From assembly GCA_003640385.1 (NCBI GenBank), contig RCAB01000089.1, forward strand, positions 1 through 64,000: DNA of 64,000 bases, written 5' to 3'. The first letter of the stretch is position 1, and each line of letters starts with the position of its first letter. Under the pieces are notes generated by a model. The model ran no database searches and had not been told where the DNA came from. It worked only from the letters and a program-made list of their open reading frames with translations. This document shows positions 38,853-51,400 of this stretch, piece by piece. The position numbers and the translations under genes are program-made. This DNA is from Setaria digitata (taxonomy: Eukaryota; Nematoda; Chromadorea; Rhabditida; Setariidae).

Positions 38853-41800
38853 TCAAAAGATTCGCTCGTAGAAAAGGATATATCCTTCAGCGCTAAGCAC
38901 ACGAGATTCTGATACAGAATTTACTCTCATATCACTTGCATAGTACCATTCGCCATCGCACGGCCCCTCTACAATCCTGGAGAACGTATAATTATAAAAA
39001 GAATAACAATAATTAAGACATCTAATAACTGCAACATTCTTACTATGAAGAATTATCAGTGATGAATGCTATTAATTTTACTAATGGCCAGATTATATAG
39101 AAAGCATCAATTTACCGAAAAAGGCTCATAGCTTAGATCCTTCTCATGTTTACTGCGAAATGATAAAGCTGCTCATTAAAAAACAAGACAGCCATATCAT
39201 TTCAAAATAAACTATTTAATGCATGTAACTATGTTACAAAACCCGAAATCTAACTCTTTTATCTCGGCAGCACTACAAGCACTGAGTGAATCCGGTGGAG
39301 AAAGATTGGCAGCTTCATAGAAAAATTTCTCTCTCTCTGGTGAGGGATACCGACTTTTAACAAACGCAACATAATGACCCGATGAGAGATCTCCAGAATG
39401 TGATACGACACCGTACAACGAATAATGCACTTTTTTCCATCCTTTTTCTATTCGCTAGAAAAATCAAGACTTCTTCACTTGAGTGATTAAACTTATTTTG
39501 ATAAGATAACTAAAATATAATCCGAAATGCATAACTATTATGAAAGAAACTAATAAACAAAAAAAAAAAACCAAATTGAAGCAATTAACCAAATATCATA
39601 AAGCGTTAGCGGGCCTGATGGGAAATATCAAAGATTAAGAAAATAAGGATTCAAACTTCAACAGTTTTTATGTAATTGATTTACCTTGGCAATCTGTGTG
39701 CAAAAAGGTGCAATATTGAGAATTTTCGGAAATGAAATTTGCCCGGGAACTTTACGTGTAATCACTCGACCGCTCATTGAATGTGTCTGAAAAAGTGAAG
39801 AATGGAGGAAAACAATAAGCAGGAATAAAAAGAGAGATCTCAAGAAAAATATAATGTTGAAGAAAATATCTGGAAACTGGTAAATTAGAAGTAAAAAAAG
39901 CGAGATATCTGGACTATTAAAGGACCTTAAAAAATCAGATTAACTTCTGTTAACAAATTCTAGAGCTAGAAATCTTCTAATAGTGACAAAATCATGCATT
40001 CAGCTTTTTGGAAGCAGACAAAGGAAATGTTGAAGAAAATATTTGAAATGGTTGAAGAAAATATCTGAAAAGTGAATGAGTGTTTCTATTTTTCAAAGGA
40101 AAACAAAATAAAAGCCAAAAAAACTCCTGAGCTACGTGGAATCTTCTCCTTGCAATTTGCAACATGTCATGTCACTTCGACCTTAAAAATCTTTTCAATC
40201 TCGCTACCTTTAAAGGCTTAAAAAGAAAATGTCATTTCACTAATTACACAAATCTACAAATCACCTGCTCAAATCGTTTGAGATGCAATGTTAAAACTGG
40301 AGGTGGCTCGTAAATCAAATATCGCTTTTCGGCTTCAACCGTCCTTTTTTTCATTCCATTTCGTAACTAAAGAAAAATCTGCACTTCTCATTAAATGACA
40401 ATTTGTTGGTTCTTTAAACCATATATTTCTAACAACGAATTAGGATCACGAAGAAAAAAAAATTTAGCAACATAGCCATGCTAAATTTCCCTAATTTGAA
40501 AATAGAAGACAATAAGAATATACATATGAAACCTGTTTATTATAAGGAACGCAACATTTTTCACATTCGTAAGTATCCGGTGCCGATAAAATTTCTGTTG
40601 CCGTAAAGGCTCGAAGACATGATGCTAACGAGCGGGGTTCATCACCTACAGTTTCGCTATCATCCAGTAATTGTAGACAATCCTCCAATTCAGTATTCAT
40701 ATTCATTTTATTCATTTCTTTACAAATATTACCTAAAATGTTTAATATCTCAACAGAAGCGAGTTAAAACATGAACTGAACAGTTTAAGAAAAAAAGAAA
40801 TATCTCACAATTTAATCCTATTTTATATAAGAAGACTTTCCAGTGACATTCTGATTTCGAAAGAATTAAGTGAAGAGATAAAATAACAGAAATCTCAGTG
40901 AGAAGGACAGTTTTCCATTTCATATTCAGAGAAACGTAAGCTGAAATAAATTACACCAAACGAGATATAAACAAAGTATGGAATACAAGTACAGAAATAT
41001 TACCGTTGAGAATTTTTGCATCAATATCATCGTCATCCATAAAATCCTCATCACTAACATCATTAAGATTAGACCTTTCCACTGTAGGATTAATCTCATC
41101 GTTACGTGAAATGATTTCATGAGATTTTCGGCGTAAATTCTAAAATTTGGAAGCTGAGCACTCGCAAAAATTATGAAAAATATCTATTTATTATGGTGAC
41201 TGAAAGAGATATACAAGTAAAATACAGCGTTACATCGAATAATAAAGCTTAATGCATCAATTAAACAAAAACGTTTTCGCATTTCAAACAGAGAAAGGGA
41301 GAACACACAGAAATGTTCTGTAAATCAAAAATAAGCATAACTTACTCCTTTGCGTGCATTCGTTTTTTCTTTTTTTTTTTGGTATTTACTTAAGCTCAAT
41401 GAAGCAGACTTATGCATTTTATGCGTTCCATTGAATAAGGTTTTGGCTGATGTCGATGGAAGTGGAAGTGAAAGATCTAAGAAATCCTCATAAGTCTTCG
41501 AAAGATGACCACAATCTGAACATTTTACAGTCTGCAGAAGTGTGCCACCAAAAACGGCATCAATAAGTGGTCTTCCACAAGCTTTGAGCATACCCTGAAA
41601 TAGTAAGAGGAAGTGTGAGCACTGAAGGTTTGTTCCATTAGATGTAGAGTGTAACTGAAAGTATTATATCTTTAAATTTCACTCTTAAAGAGTCTGATAT
41701 GTAAGATATATAACAGACTGTACAGGGAAAAGTGTGCGTATATACAAAAAGTTCTCGTACTTCTAAATAACCATACATTTTTACAATACTTCAATGTTTT

Positions 41801-44800
41801 CATGAAATGAAATGAATAAAAATTTATCTTAGCTAATAAAGCAAGTTCGCCCTCTGTTAACTTGGGATTTGCAATTTTAGCAGTTTTGATATATCGAGAA
41901 ATTGATTCCTTGTAACGGTTAATTTCCTCGGTTCGCAGACCATCCATTAAATAGCGCAATAACTCATGAGCATCTTGCTGTGCCCATCCTCGAAAACGTG
42001 GAGCTCTAAAAGCACACGATTTATACCTGGTTTATGGAAATATAAAGAAAAGAAAATTTAAAGCTTTTAAATTTTGATGACCTCTGTGGTTATGCAGGAA
42101 ACCGAAGATGTTAAAACCCCTGTTCTGAAACTCGTAACTAAAGTTATATTACGCGAATAAAATAACAGTAATGGAAAGCAAAAAGATCACAGTATTGTAC
42201 TTTCGCTCATATTTCATAAAATGATAAAAAATAATTTTGAGGGAAAACTTCAAAACAAAGAACTAAGCTTCGCCACTAATCTATAAAAAAAAAAAAACCG
42301 CAATATTGCATTGGAGGTCTAAAACACCAACTTCCTGGCTATTTCGCTGAACAAAGAAGAGGGATTAACAGCTAGTCCAGCTTTGAAATCGCGTATGAAG
42401 GTTGCGAAAATATTATTCAGTGGTCCATCAAATGAATCCAAAGACAAATACACGTGAGGCACCTGTTGATACATTGATAAGTGATAAAAACTGACAAAAG
42501 CGTTGAATATTTTTCAAGAAGTATGAAGACACTCATCCATGACAGTATGAGAATTGGATGAATCTCCAGTAAAATTAAAAATAGATTTCTAAAGTCTTCT
42601 AAAAAAAAGATGAAAAAGATGAACGTTCTTTTCTAATTCAGTTCATCTCAACCATTTTCAATTATATTAGCAATTACTTATTTCAAAATCTTATTCATAC
42701 CAAGAAAATTCAGTGGAAAAAACTAGCGGACAGCCGAGTTTCAGCACTACAGGGCAGTCGAAGAAGTTTTTTTCAACTTTCGAACTTATTTAAAATGCAC
42801 TAGCAATTAGCTTTATCACTACTATTTTGTCGCTTTCCATAACTTGATATACGAGAGCTTGGGACTTTATAAGTCTTCTTTCTTTTTTTTTTTTGAACTA
42901 ATCCTGAATGTTAGATATGAGCTCAATATTAAAGTGCTTGCTTTCCAATTTCATTTCTTCTATCCATCCTTCACTCACGTCTGTTTTTTTTTTTTTTTTT
43001 GGTTCTTTAGATAATACTAATAGGATTTGACTGTACTACAGATGGCTATAATGCTGCTATGCGAAACCTGAGTCTTCTCGACATCGACAGAAGCGGCATA
43101 CTACCTCGAATAAAGCTTGACAATTTATATTTTTATTGAATTTTGATGAAATACCTGAACTTGCTTATCACCGACTAAAACATTATTCTGCACGATTTCA
43201 AAATTGTCTTCTTTACCAACCAAATTGATGTATACACCAAGAATGTGGGTGTGAAGAAGGCACTGCGCAATCGAATTAAAAAAACAAGTGTTTCCAAGAT
43301 TAGCCAGACCCTGTATTGGCCAACATAGATATTTTAAGATACACTATTACTGAGAACTTTTTTGAAATATTTTCTGTCACTGCTCACTGTTTTTTCGTAT
43401 TCATTGCAGCGGATATTTCGAACATAGTTCAGAGAACAAAATCATTCGAATTATGAAAAATTACAACCTACTATACTGAATACCTTGCAATTCATTATAC
43501 TGAAGCGCACAGCAAGATAGAGTCTTGCTGTGTCTTAACAAATTAAGAGAGGAATTGTTGCTTTTGTGAAAGTTGTGAATTACTAATAGAGAACAAAAAA
43601 TATACAGAAAATCTTAACCGAACCTTCACTGGTAACAATAATTTCCTGCCATTATTTTTCATCTTACTCTCTGTTAAGCACTTTTCAATTCGATATCCAC
43701 TCTTCTTCGAATTAGTTTCCTCAACATGTAAGGAATTTTCATCCGTATTACTTTTCATTGGTTGAGAATGTGATATTTTCAGCTTTGGTTTTATAAAAGA
43801 ATTATAGTCGCAGAGAAATGCTTTTACCGAACCACTTTCTTCTTCTTCAGCAACGTCAATTCCTTTTTGGCAACTGAAGCACCTGAAGACATAGAGACCT
43901 TTGAGTGAGGTTCTGACTATCCACAACCAAAGAACCTTCAGTTTTACATTTTTTTATTTAATTCAAAAACCTTTTCGAACTTCCTTAACCTTCCTCTCCT
44001 GTGAACAATTCTTTTTTGATTAACTAGTATTTTCAACTTTCATTTGCGTATGATTTGTCGGAAATTTACTAAATCAGTTTACTACATGGAAAATGGTACT
44101 TCGATCCTCTTCTTACTAAGCACATATGTTAATTCATAGTTATATGTCAACTGCTCAAAAAGACATAAAAGTAAAAAATGATAATGCTGTCCAAATCAAA
44201 TCTTGAAGTCATTTTCATGGTGAATATGCAAAAGTTACCGAAATCTCTTGCCCTCCAGAGCAAAAAAAAGTGGATGTTCTGACCCAGTACGCAATGCTTT
44301 GAAATGATTTAAAGTGTGATTTCTCTCATCGCAACCAAAATAACTGCAAGTGACACATATCCACACCTTCAATTATGTGAAGTCAAGTAGAAAACAAGCA
44401 ATATTAATTTTGTGCAAAATACTAATGCTGAAAGAAGAAAAAGTCAAAGTCACTCTGTGCATTTTGCATAGCAGAACTTCATAACATAACAGGGAAAAAC
44501 AAACCGATGGTCGTAGCTCGGGTGGATCAAGCCTTGCGCAGTCTTCGCAATAATTAATTCCCACTTTCTTTTTTAAATTTTTTACTTTTTTTCGTAAATT
44601 TGCAGCTTTGAATAATCCTTTTTTGTTCTTGTGTGGGCATTCTATATCTTTCCGTAAGGTAGCATCTGAAAAGGGATCCGTAAGTAAGAAAGTTTTTGAT
44701 ATACAATTACAGAGAATAGATTCCACAGCTACCCCAAAAAAACTTCATTTTAAAATTACAAGATAGAAAAAAACATACCGTCACAATCGAGTAACCCAAC

Positions 44801-44857
44801 AACGGCAGGAGAGGGTTCCTGCACCGTTTCAGAAGAATGTTGAAGGCCCTCAAACAT
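38853..44857 (-). CDS. Ubiquitin carboxyl-terminal hydrolase, USP16/USP45 type (ZnF-UBP plus USP domain)
   Basis: Minus-strand exons: 44857-44779, 44665-44505, 44366-44239, 43882-43624, 43310-43155, 42462-42326, 42026-41828 (or -41777), 41594-41346, 41139-41004, 40732-40533, 40366-40265, 39786-39685, 39454-39243, 38976-38853. Length is 747 or 764 aa. An N-terminal ZnF-UBP carries C36, H38, C66, C69, C84, C87, C92, H97 and H101, with [16 protein letters not shown] typical of USP16/45. The USP domain has the Cys box [13 protein letters not shown] (Cys about 218), the QQDAHELL box, a zinc-ribbon pair (KCSDCGH and YECEKC), LTLHLKRFE, and the His box [14 protein letters not shown]. The end, [11 protein letters not shown], matches the USP C-terminus. 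An acidic insert (DDDD) lies between the zinc-ribbon halves. Family knowledge: a cysteine protease removing ubiquitin, with roles in histone H2A and DNA-repair substrates for the vertebrate relatives. Exon 7 has an abnormal donor (see findings). Confidence 0.93.
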
Positions 44858-45400
44858 ATGACCCTTTATCGTTTAAGTTTATTGTCGACGTTTCGATGCT
44901 AGGCGAAATATTTCTTAAATGTTTGAATCTTGTCAAAATAGCACCAGTGAACATATTAAGGATCACAGCTAGTGAAAGACAGGACAACAGCTATGGAAAC
45001 CCCGTGTTCCTCACAAACCCTGAAGCTCACCACTATCCTACATCCACCTCTCTGCAACCGGAACATCAAAGGATAGGATTCCTTACGAAAAAGTTGCATA
45101 AAGTGTTGCATGTTCAGAGTGTTATATCGAGACTGAATTCAGACCGATCAATTGGCGCCAGTGCTGCTGCCTTTATTCCGTGGTACTACGCAGGTTTGAG
45201 TCATGACACGTGATTGTAACGCACCGTGCATGTGGTTCCTTGCGTGGAGTTTGCGTGTAGAGCAGGTGATATTTATGTTGCGTCGTCCTTAATATTTAAC
45301 AGCAGCGTCGTTGCTGACTGTTATTTGGAGAGTATCAGTGACAAACTCTTCTTTCAGAGCAAGAGATCCGTTAGCTTCAAGACATAAAGAAGGCTGCTAG
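44858..45400. promoter_or_regulatory. Divergent promoter region between deubiquitinase and AGS-3-like gene
   Basis: 543 bases separate the two start codons, which point away from each other, so this interval should hold both promoters and 5' UTRs. It is less AT-rich than neighbouring introns. A TTCTTTCAG acceptor ends at 45357, leaving a 43-base leader before the AGS-3-like ATG, consistent with trans-splicing or a 5' UTR intron. The 105-aa open frame at 44896-45213 is not taken as a gene. Confidence 0.5.
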
Positions 45401-48400
45401 ATGAGTGTACCGTTTGCGGTGGAAGGAATGGATGCCTTGGCCCTTGCCCAAGAAGGGGAGCGGTTATGTCGTGAAAACAGCATGAAAGCAGGTTTGATAT
45501 CGGATTTCCTAACTTTAGGGCTTACATAGCATATATGCATAGTGATTCTTCGTTTTGAAGGAGGCTAATTTAAAAGTTTTTACCAAAAGATAGCTGGTGG
45601 AGAAGATTCCCGTAATTTTTGGATTTCTTCTTAGTGTTCTTTTGGCTGTTTCTTTAATGATTGTTCGAGAAATTTAAAAATGATCACGTGTAGTGTAGAT
45701 GTAACATTTTTAAAGTGTTCAAAACCTCTTTTTTTCTGAAGAGGAATTAACACAGGTTTACTTTATATAAAGGTTTTATAGGAATCAAGTATTTGGAGAT
45801 GGCGTTACAAAAAAAAATCAACCTTGGAGGACGCAGCTTAGAGGCATTGTCTGCAATCTATTCACAGTTAGGAAATGCTTACTTTGTTTTGCGTAACTTT
45901 GATAAAGCGCTCGAATATCACCGACATGATTTGGAAACTGCCAAGTAAGACACGGGAATATTTCTCTGAGTTTTGCTTGTTAGCAACAAAGTTCATACAT
46001 CATGTCAACCACCCTTCCATGAGGAATTATAAGTTTGATCAGCTCAATATGTTAGGCAAATTCTCACGATTTTTGACAAATTAGAATCATAGTGTAAAGC
46101 CTGTGATTATGAGATAGAATTGATGGAAAATTAGTAAAATATAAAACTCCCTGTTTATTTTCAGGTTGTTGAATGACCGTTCCGGGCTTGCAAAGGCTCA
46201 CGGAAATCTTGCAAATACCTATAAGGCTTTGGGAGATTTTGATAGCGCGTATGAGCATGCAGTTGCACATTTACGATTAGCACAGGAACTTAATGATAAA
46301 GTAAGTGTCAGTGTTTCTAACGTACATCAGAAGTTGTAGAGGCTTAGTCTTTAAAAATTGTTAAGCAGGTTTTGTCTCTAATTGCATAAACTGAAGTTAA
46401 GTTTTTTCCTCAGCTTTTTGATGTTGATCTGTTGCCATATCAAAACTGTGCTTTCAATAATTTTTCCGAATGAAAAAATATGAGGATGATTTGGTCTTAA
46501 CTAACTATATATTTGATGTGTAATTTTCCTACTTTCTAAAAATTGCTTTGATGTATTTAAGTGTTCATTGATTATTTGAAGCCACGGTAATTATTCATTT
46601 TAGTGTTTATGGTTATGATTTTCAATTTTTTGTTTATATTGCTCTGCGTGTATTAGAATCCTTTTTTGCAGGAATGTGAGGCTGGAGCTCTGTATAATGT
46701 TGCATCTGTTTATCATTGTCGAGCGAAAACAATAATTCATGCATCAGAACCTCTTGATAAATCTGGGCTTCTCACAGCGAGTGATATGACGGCAACCTCG
46801 CAGCTGCAAGCTGCGATAAATTGTTATTTGTAAATATTTGCTATATTAGCTGAAATCGATATGTAGGTTGTAATGAAGGATTGTGCCATAAAGATCTCTT
46901 ATGCTTTAGCAGCTCATAAGCTTATCACTTCTTACGCTACCTTCCTCCGTCCTTCTTTCATTTCTGATGTGTTGCTAGTTTCGTTTCATTTTTAGTTTTA
47001 ATTTATTAAAAACTAAAATTGCAATTGAGTAGAGTTAAAATCAAAATACTCATTAGTTCTGCATAAATTTGCAAAGCAGAAATCAATTTTGCGTTCCAGG
47101 CAAAATCTACATATTGTCGAGAATATGAAGGATTACGTTGCATGTGGTAGGACATATGGCAACATTGGTAACAGTTACTATATGCTCGGTGATTACGCAA
47201 CTGCTGTTTATTACCACAACAAAGTGAGCTTATCATTTATGAAAATAATGTTATCATTCAAGTCTACATATTGTTGAAAATATGAAGGACAATTTGTATT
47301 TTCTGTTATGTAAAACGAAAAAATTTCGCTCCAATCCAAAGGAAAGACTCTACCAGTGAGGAAATAGAGATTTAATCCTCTCATTGTAATTTTGTACATA
47401 TTCAGCTTCTTTTTGTGAAAGCAGTTTCTTGCAAAGTATTTCATAAATATTTCAGTATTTCTGTTTTATTGCTATTTCAGCGACTGGATATCGCTCGACA
47501 GTATGGTGATCGTGCCGCTATGCGACGCGCGTACACAAATCTCGGGAATGCTCATATATTTCTTTCTGAAACAGCTAAAGCTTTGGAGTATTATCGGTAA
47601 CTTTTTTTTTTTTTAAAACGGCGTCCATTTTTATGATTTGCAGTCGATAACTACGGCATTCCAATGATAGTACTTTGAAATTAGCGCGAAGAATTATAAC
47701 TTGTGATAAAGGTATCTTTTTGGCATTTGTCTCATTTTGATTTATACTGAGTTTGTAGCATTAATATTTCTTTTGTCATTGTTATACATAACTGATAGTT
47801 CCTTAGTTTGGCACTGTCAGTCGCAACGGAACTGCACGATGAAGTAACAGAAGCACAATGTTGTTTTAACGTTGGTAATGGTGCCGCTATATGTGGTGAT
47901 CATTCAACAGGTTTTTCTAAATTCATTTCAAGTGAATTGACATTTCATTAAACATGGATTATCAAAGACCCATCTATTGAAGATTTGGAATTTATTTGTT
48001 TTCAATCGTGATTATAAACTGCATTTTGGAACTTCTTTGCTCGAAGCTCACAATTTGTCTTTTATTTAGTTATGCACAATTTCACTGGTGTGACTATGAA
48101 AATAAAATTTGTCTCTTACTTAGTTATTTTGAAATTTGATTTGACTATCTATGTCAATAAATGTTAATGCTTCCAATCTTTATTGGTAGAAAACTGCGCA
48201 AATGGTAATATTGTTTCAGCAACAGAATATCATACCAGATATTTGAAGCTTGCCAGAAAGTTGGGTGATCGTGCTGCAGAACTGCGTGCATGTGTAGCAT
48301 TAGCAACAGACTTTCGGAAACAGAATGTAATGGGAAAGGCTGTTTATTTTCTTGCGCTACAAGGACATCTATCAGTTGAGGTTTTTTTTTTTTTTATTAA

Positions 48401-51400
48401 TTATCATTACGACACAGTAGTTGAAGTTTTCTCCCATTTCTCAAGCATTCTTGATTTTTACAAAAGCTAAAATGATTTTTTTTTTTTTTAAGCTTTAAAA
48501 ATTAATGAATTAAGGAATAAGTGAGAATTTCGATGGGTTAAAATAAGGTGTGGTTCAGCGCTCCTTTATTTGTAGGATTTTTATTGATTTCATATTTTTT
48601 TCAAGGCTTACTATGACCACTGCTATTTTGTACTGAGTTTCTAATCTTTTTTCCTTTAAAATTCTATTTATTTCAGTGAAATCTTCCAGCATCTTTCATC
48701 TTTCATCATCTGCTCCTGTATAGTTTCAGTGCAATATTTATTTTATTATGATCTTTAGAAACAAATCATCTCTAAAGCTATGAAAGTTGGTTGTAACTGG
48801 ATTTTTTTTTTATCTAAGCTTTCCCTCGAAAAGTCTATGCCACCATTCGTTAGAATATTTTCTGGAAGAAAATAATTACTTAAGAAAACGTTTTCAGCAA
48901 GTATTGCTAATTGTTTTATATTAGAATACTGAATGAAGTGAACTTTATAATGTGTAATCCATTTATGTCCGTTATATTTGAATCTTTTTAAATTTCTTAT
49001 TGGAAAAAATTTATACTCCCTATCCATTGTGTGAAAATTTTTTAAAACATTAGCTTCTAAGCTTTTTTCGAATCCGGTGCCACCAATTTTTATAAAATTG
49101 CAAAAAAAAAAATTCTTCTCATCTGGAAATTTTGTTCACTAAAGCAGCTATAATGAAGTTGAGTTAGGAGAATTGTTGGTGGGTAGGGAGTGGTTTGCAA
49201 GTAGAATTTGGAGCAATGTCGTGGGACACTTTTTTTTTTTTTTTTTTTTCTGAAAAGTGTAAAAGTGTATAGGACATGAGGAAGGGTGGATATTGTTGAA
49301 ATAGAAATTATTTTCTTAGGAACCATCAACTCAGATGTGTGCAGGTACCGAGGTTACCACTATCTTTTTTTTGCTGATTATTTTATGAGGCATGCAACAA
49401 GGTAGACTTATTGCTTCTGACTGCTCACTTCTTGAAAATATCATTTAACTAATGTACTCTGCTGGATAAAAATCTTGAATTTTCATCATGTAGTTTCTTC
49501 TAGAAAAGATCCTTAGTAGCCCTATTGGTTTTTTCTCTAATCTTTTTTTTTTTTGATTTGGAAATTAAATGTAATGCCAGATAAGTTTTGATGTTTGATT
49601 TAATTCACTTTAAAAGAAACAGTTTATAAAATATTTTAGAGATTTCTTCTTATCTGTCATATAATTCTCTTTTTATTTTTCATCTTATTTGTTGGATCTC
49701 TTCTTCGCTTGTTTCATATAATATTAAACGGTTTCTGTTCACAATTTTTTTACCTTCTTTGTTTGGCTGAAGATATGCCAGTTTTTCATACTTGGAAAGG
49801 GTCCGTAGAAATAGCCCATTACTTCGTTTTAGATCCGGCAAAATTAGACTTTCGGTGACGAAGGCAAAATGAAGATGCTGTAGATCAAGTTTCTCTTTTA
49901 ATTTTTGCTTTTCTTGAGGGCGGCAAGTGGCCGATAACTCTAAAGTATTCAAAAATTGCTAAGCCGACGGTGTTTATTATCATGGTCACTCTTTCGAATC
50001 GTTTAATAACCTGCCCTGTCGAAGGGGAGATATGTTTTATTATGATAAAACCTTTTTTTCTTCTGTTATAACCTGTATTCTCCATCGCTTCGAAAGCATT
50101 AAATTAATTTCTTTTTTTAGCCACTGATATATTGAACAGTTAAAAATCGAAAATTAGATTTTTTTTGGTTGGTTGCTGACTTTTCACTTCTATTAGTATT
50201 TCTGTTATTTTTACCGAATTCGTGTAATCAGTTCCCGCTGCTTTTGTTTTATTATGATGAACCAGAATAAATGCATATTTTGCTTTTTAGAAGAATGGGT
50301 TATTTTTTGTTTATATGGATATTGTCATTGTATTTATAGCGGATAACAGTTTCAAATATATTTGGCACATTCGAAGATTCATGGCGACTTGTTCTAAAGT
50401 ATTTACCCCAGACCTCATGATGTAGTTAATATTCTTGATATAAATAGCCATCAGTTTTCGAAATAGTTTTTTTTTTTTTTAAATTTCAAATTTTGTTTAG
50501 AATTTTTGGTGTATTTTTTAATATGCAGTCGATTTGTTTCGGACTCATAAGATCAGTTTAAGGGTCTAGCTTATGAACGATATCGTTGTCCTGAGTTGGT
50601 TCAGGTTCACGTAAGTCATACTTACTGCTAAGTTATATAATGAGATTATTAAATTTCAGTTTTTAAGTCTAATAATAATAAAGTAATCAGTAAATCGAAG
50701 CGCTTTTTGTTGAAGGAAATGATTCATTTTGGATATCTTTTTCATATGAATTAGACATCTGGAGAATCATGTTATCAAAAACAATCTTGAATCTAAGGAT
50801 ATTTGGTCATAATTCTTGTCTTTCACAATTTTCTTCTGGTTTGAGCTGTTGTAGTGGTAGACGGGAATAGTAGTTTGTATCGCCTAATAGACCCGAACTT
50901 CGCTGTGTTTCATTAATTCAGATTTTAGAATTTCTTACACAACCAGTTTGAGAATAAATCGGGTTAGGTCTTTGTGTTATAGTAACATTAATTATGTTGG
51001 TTCACTTGGAATAGAAGTCCACGCATAAATTGTTCAAGGCCTCTTTTCTTTTTCATGTGTTAAATCCTTCTCTTGCTTGTGGAGCTTCTGAAGATATCTC
51101 TTTTTTTCCTTCACTCATTTTGTACATTTTCAGCACTTTTTTGGATCTTCTTTTCTAAATTAAGTTGCTGCTTATCTTACTTCAACTGCTCACTATTTCT
51201 TTTCTGCTTTTGACAAATTCTTAAAAAAAAAAAATTTTTTTGGAATTTAAGATTGGAAGTTGCATTATTTTTACCGTGATCTCGTACTACTGCGTTACCT
51301 TTTTTTTGAATAGCATTTTAGTTTTTTCTGAACTTCCATTTGAAGAAAAACAGGAAAAAAAATGAGCTATCTGAGTTACTCTTCTCAGAGAACCAGCCGA

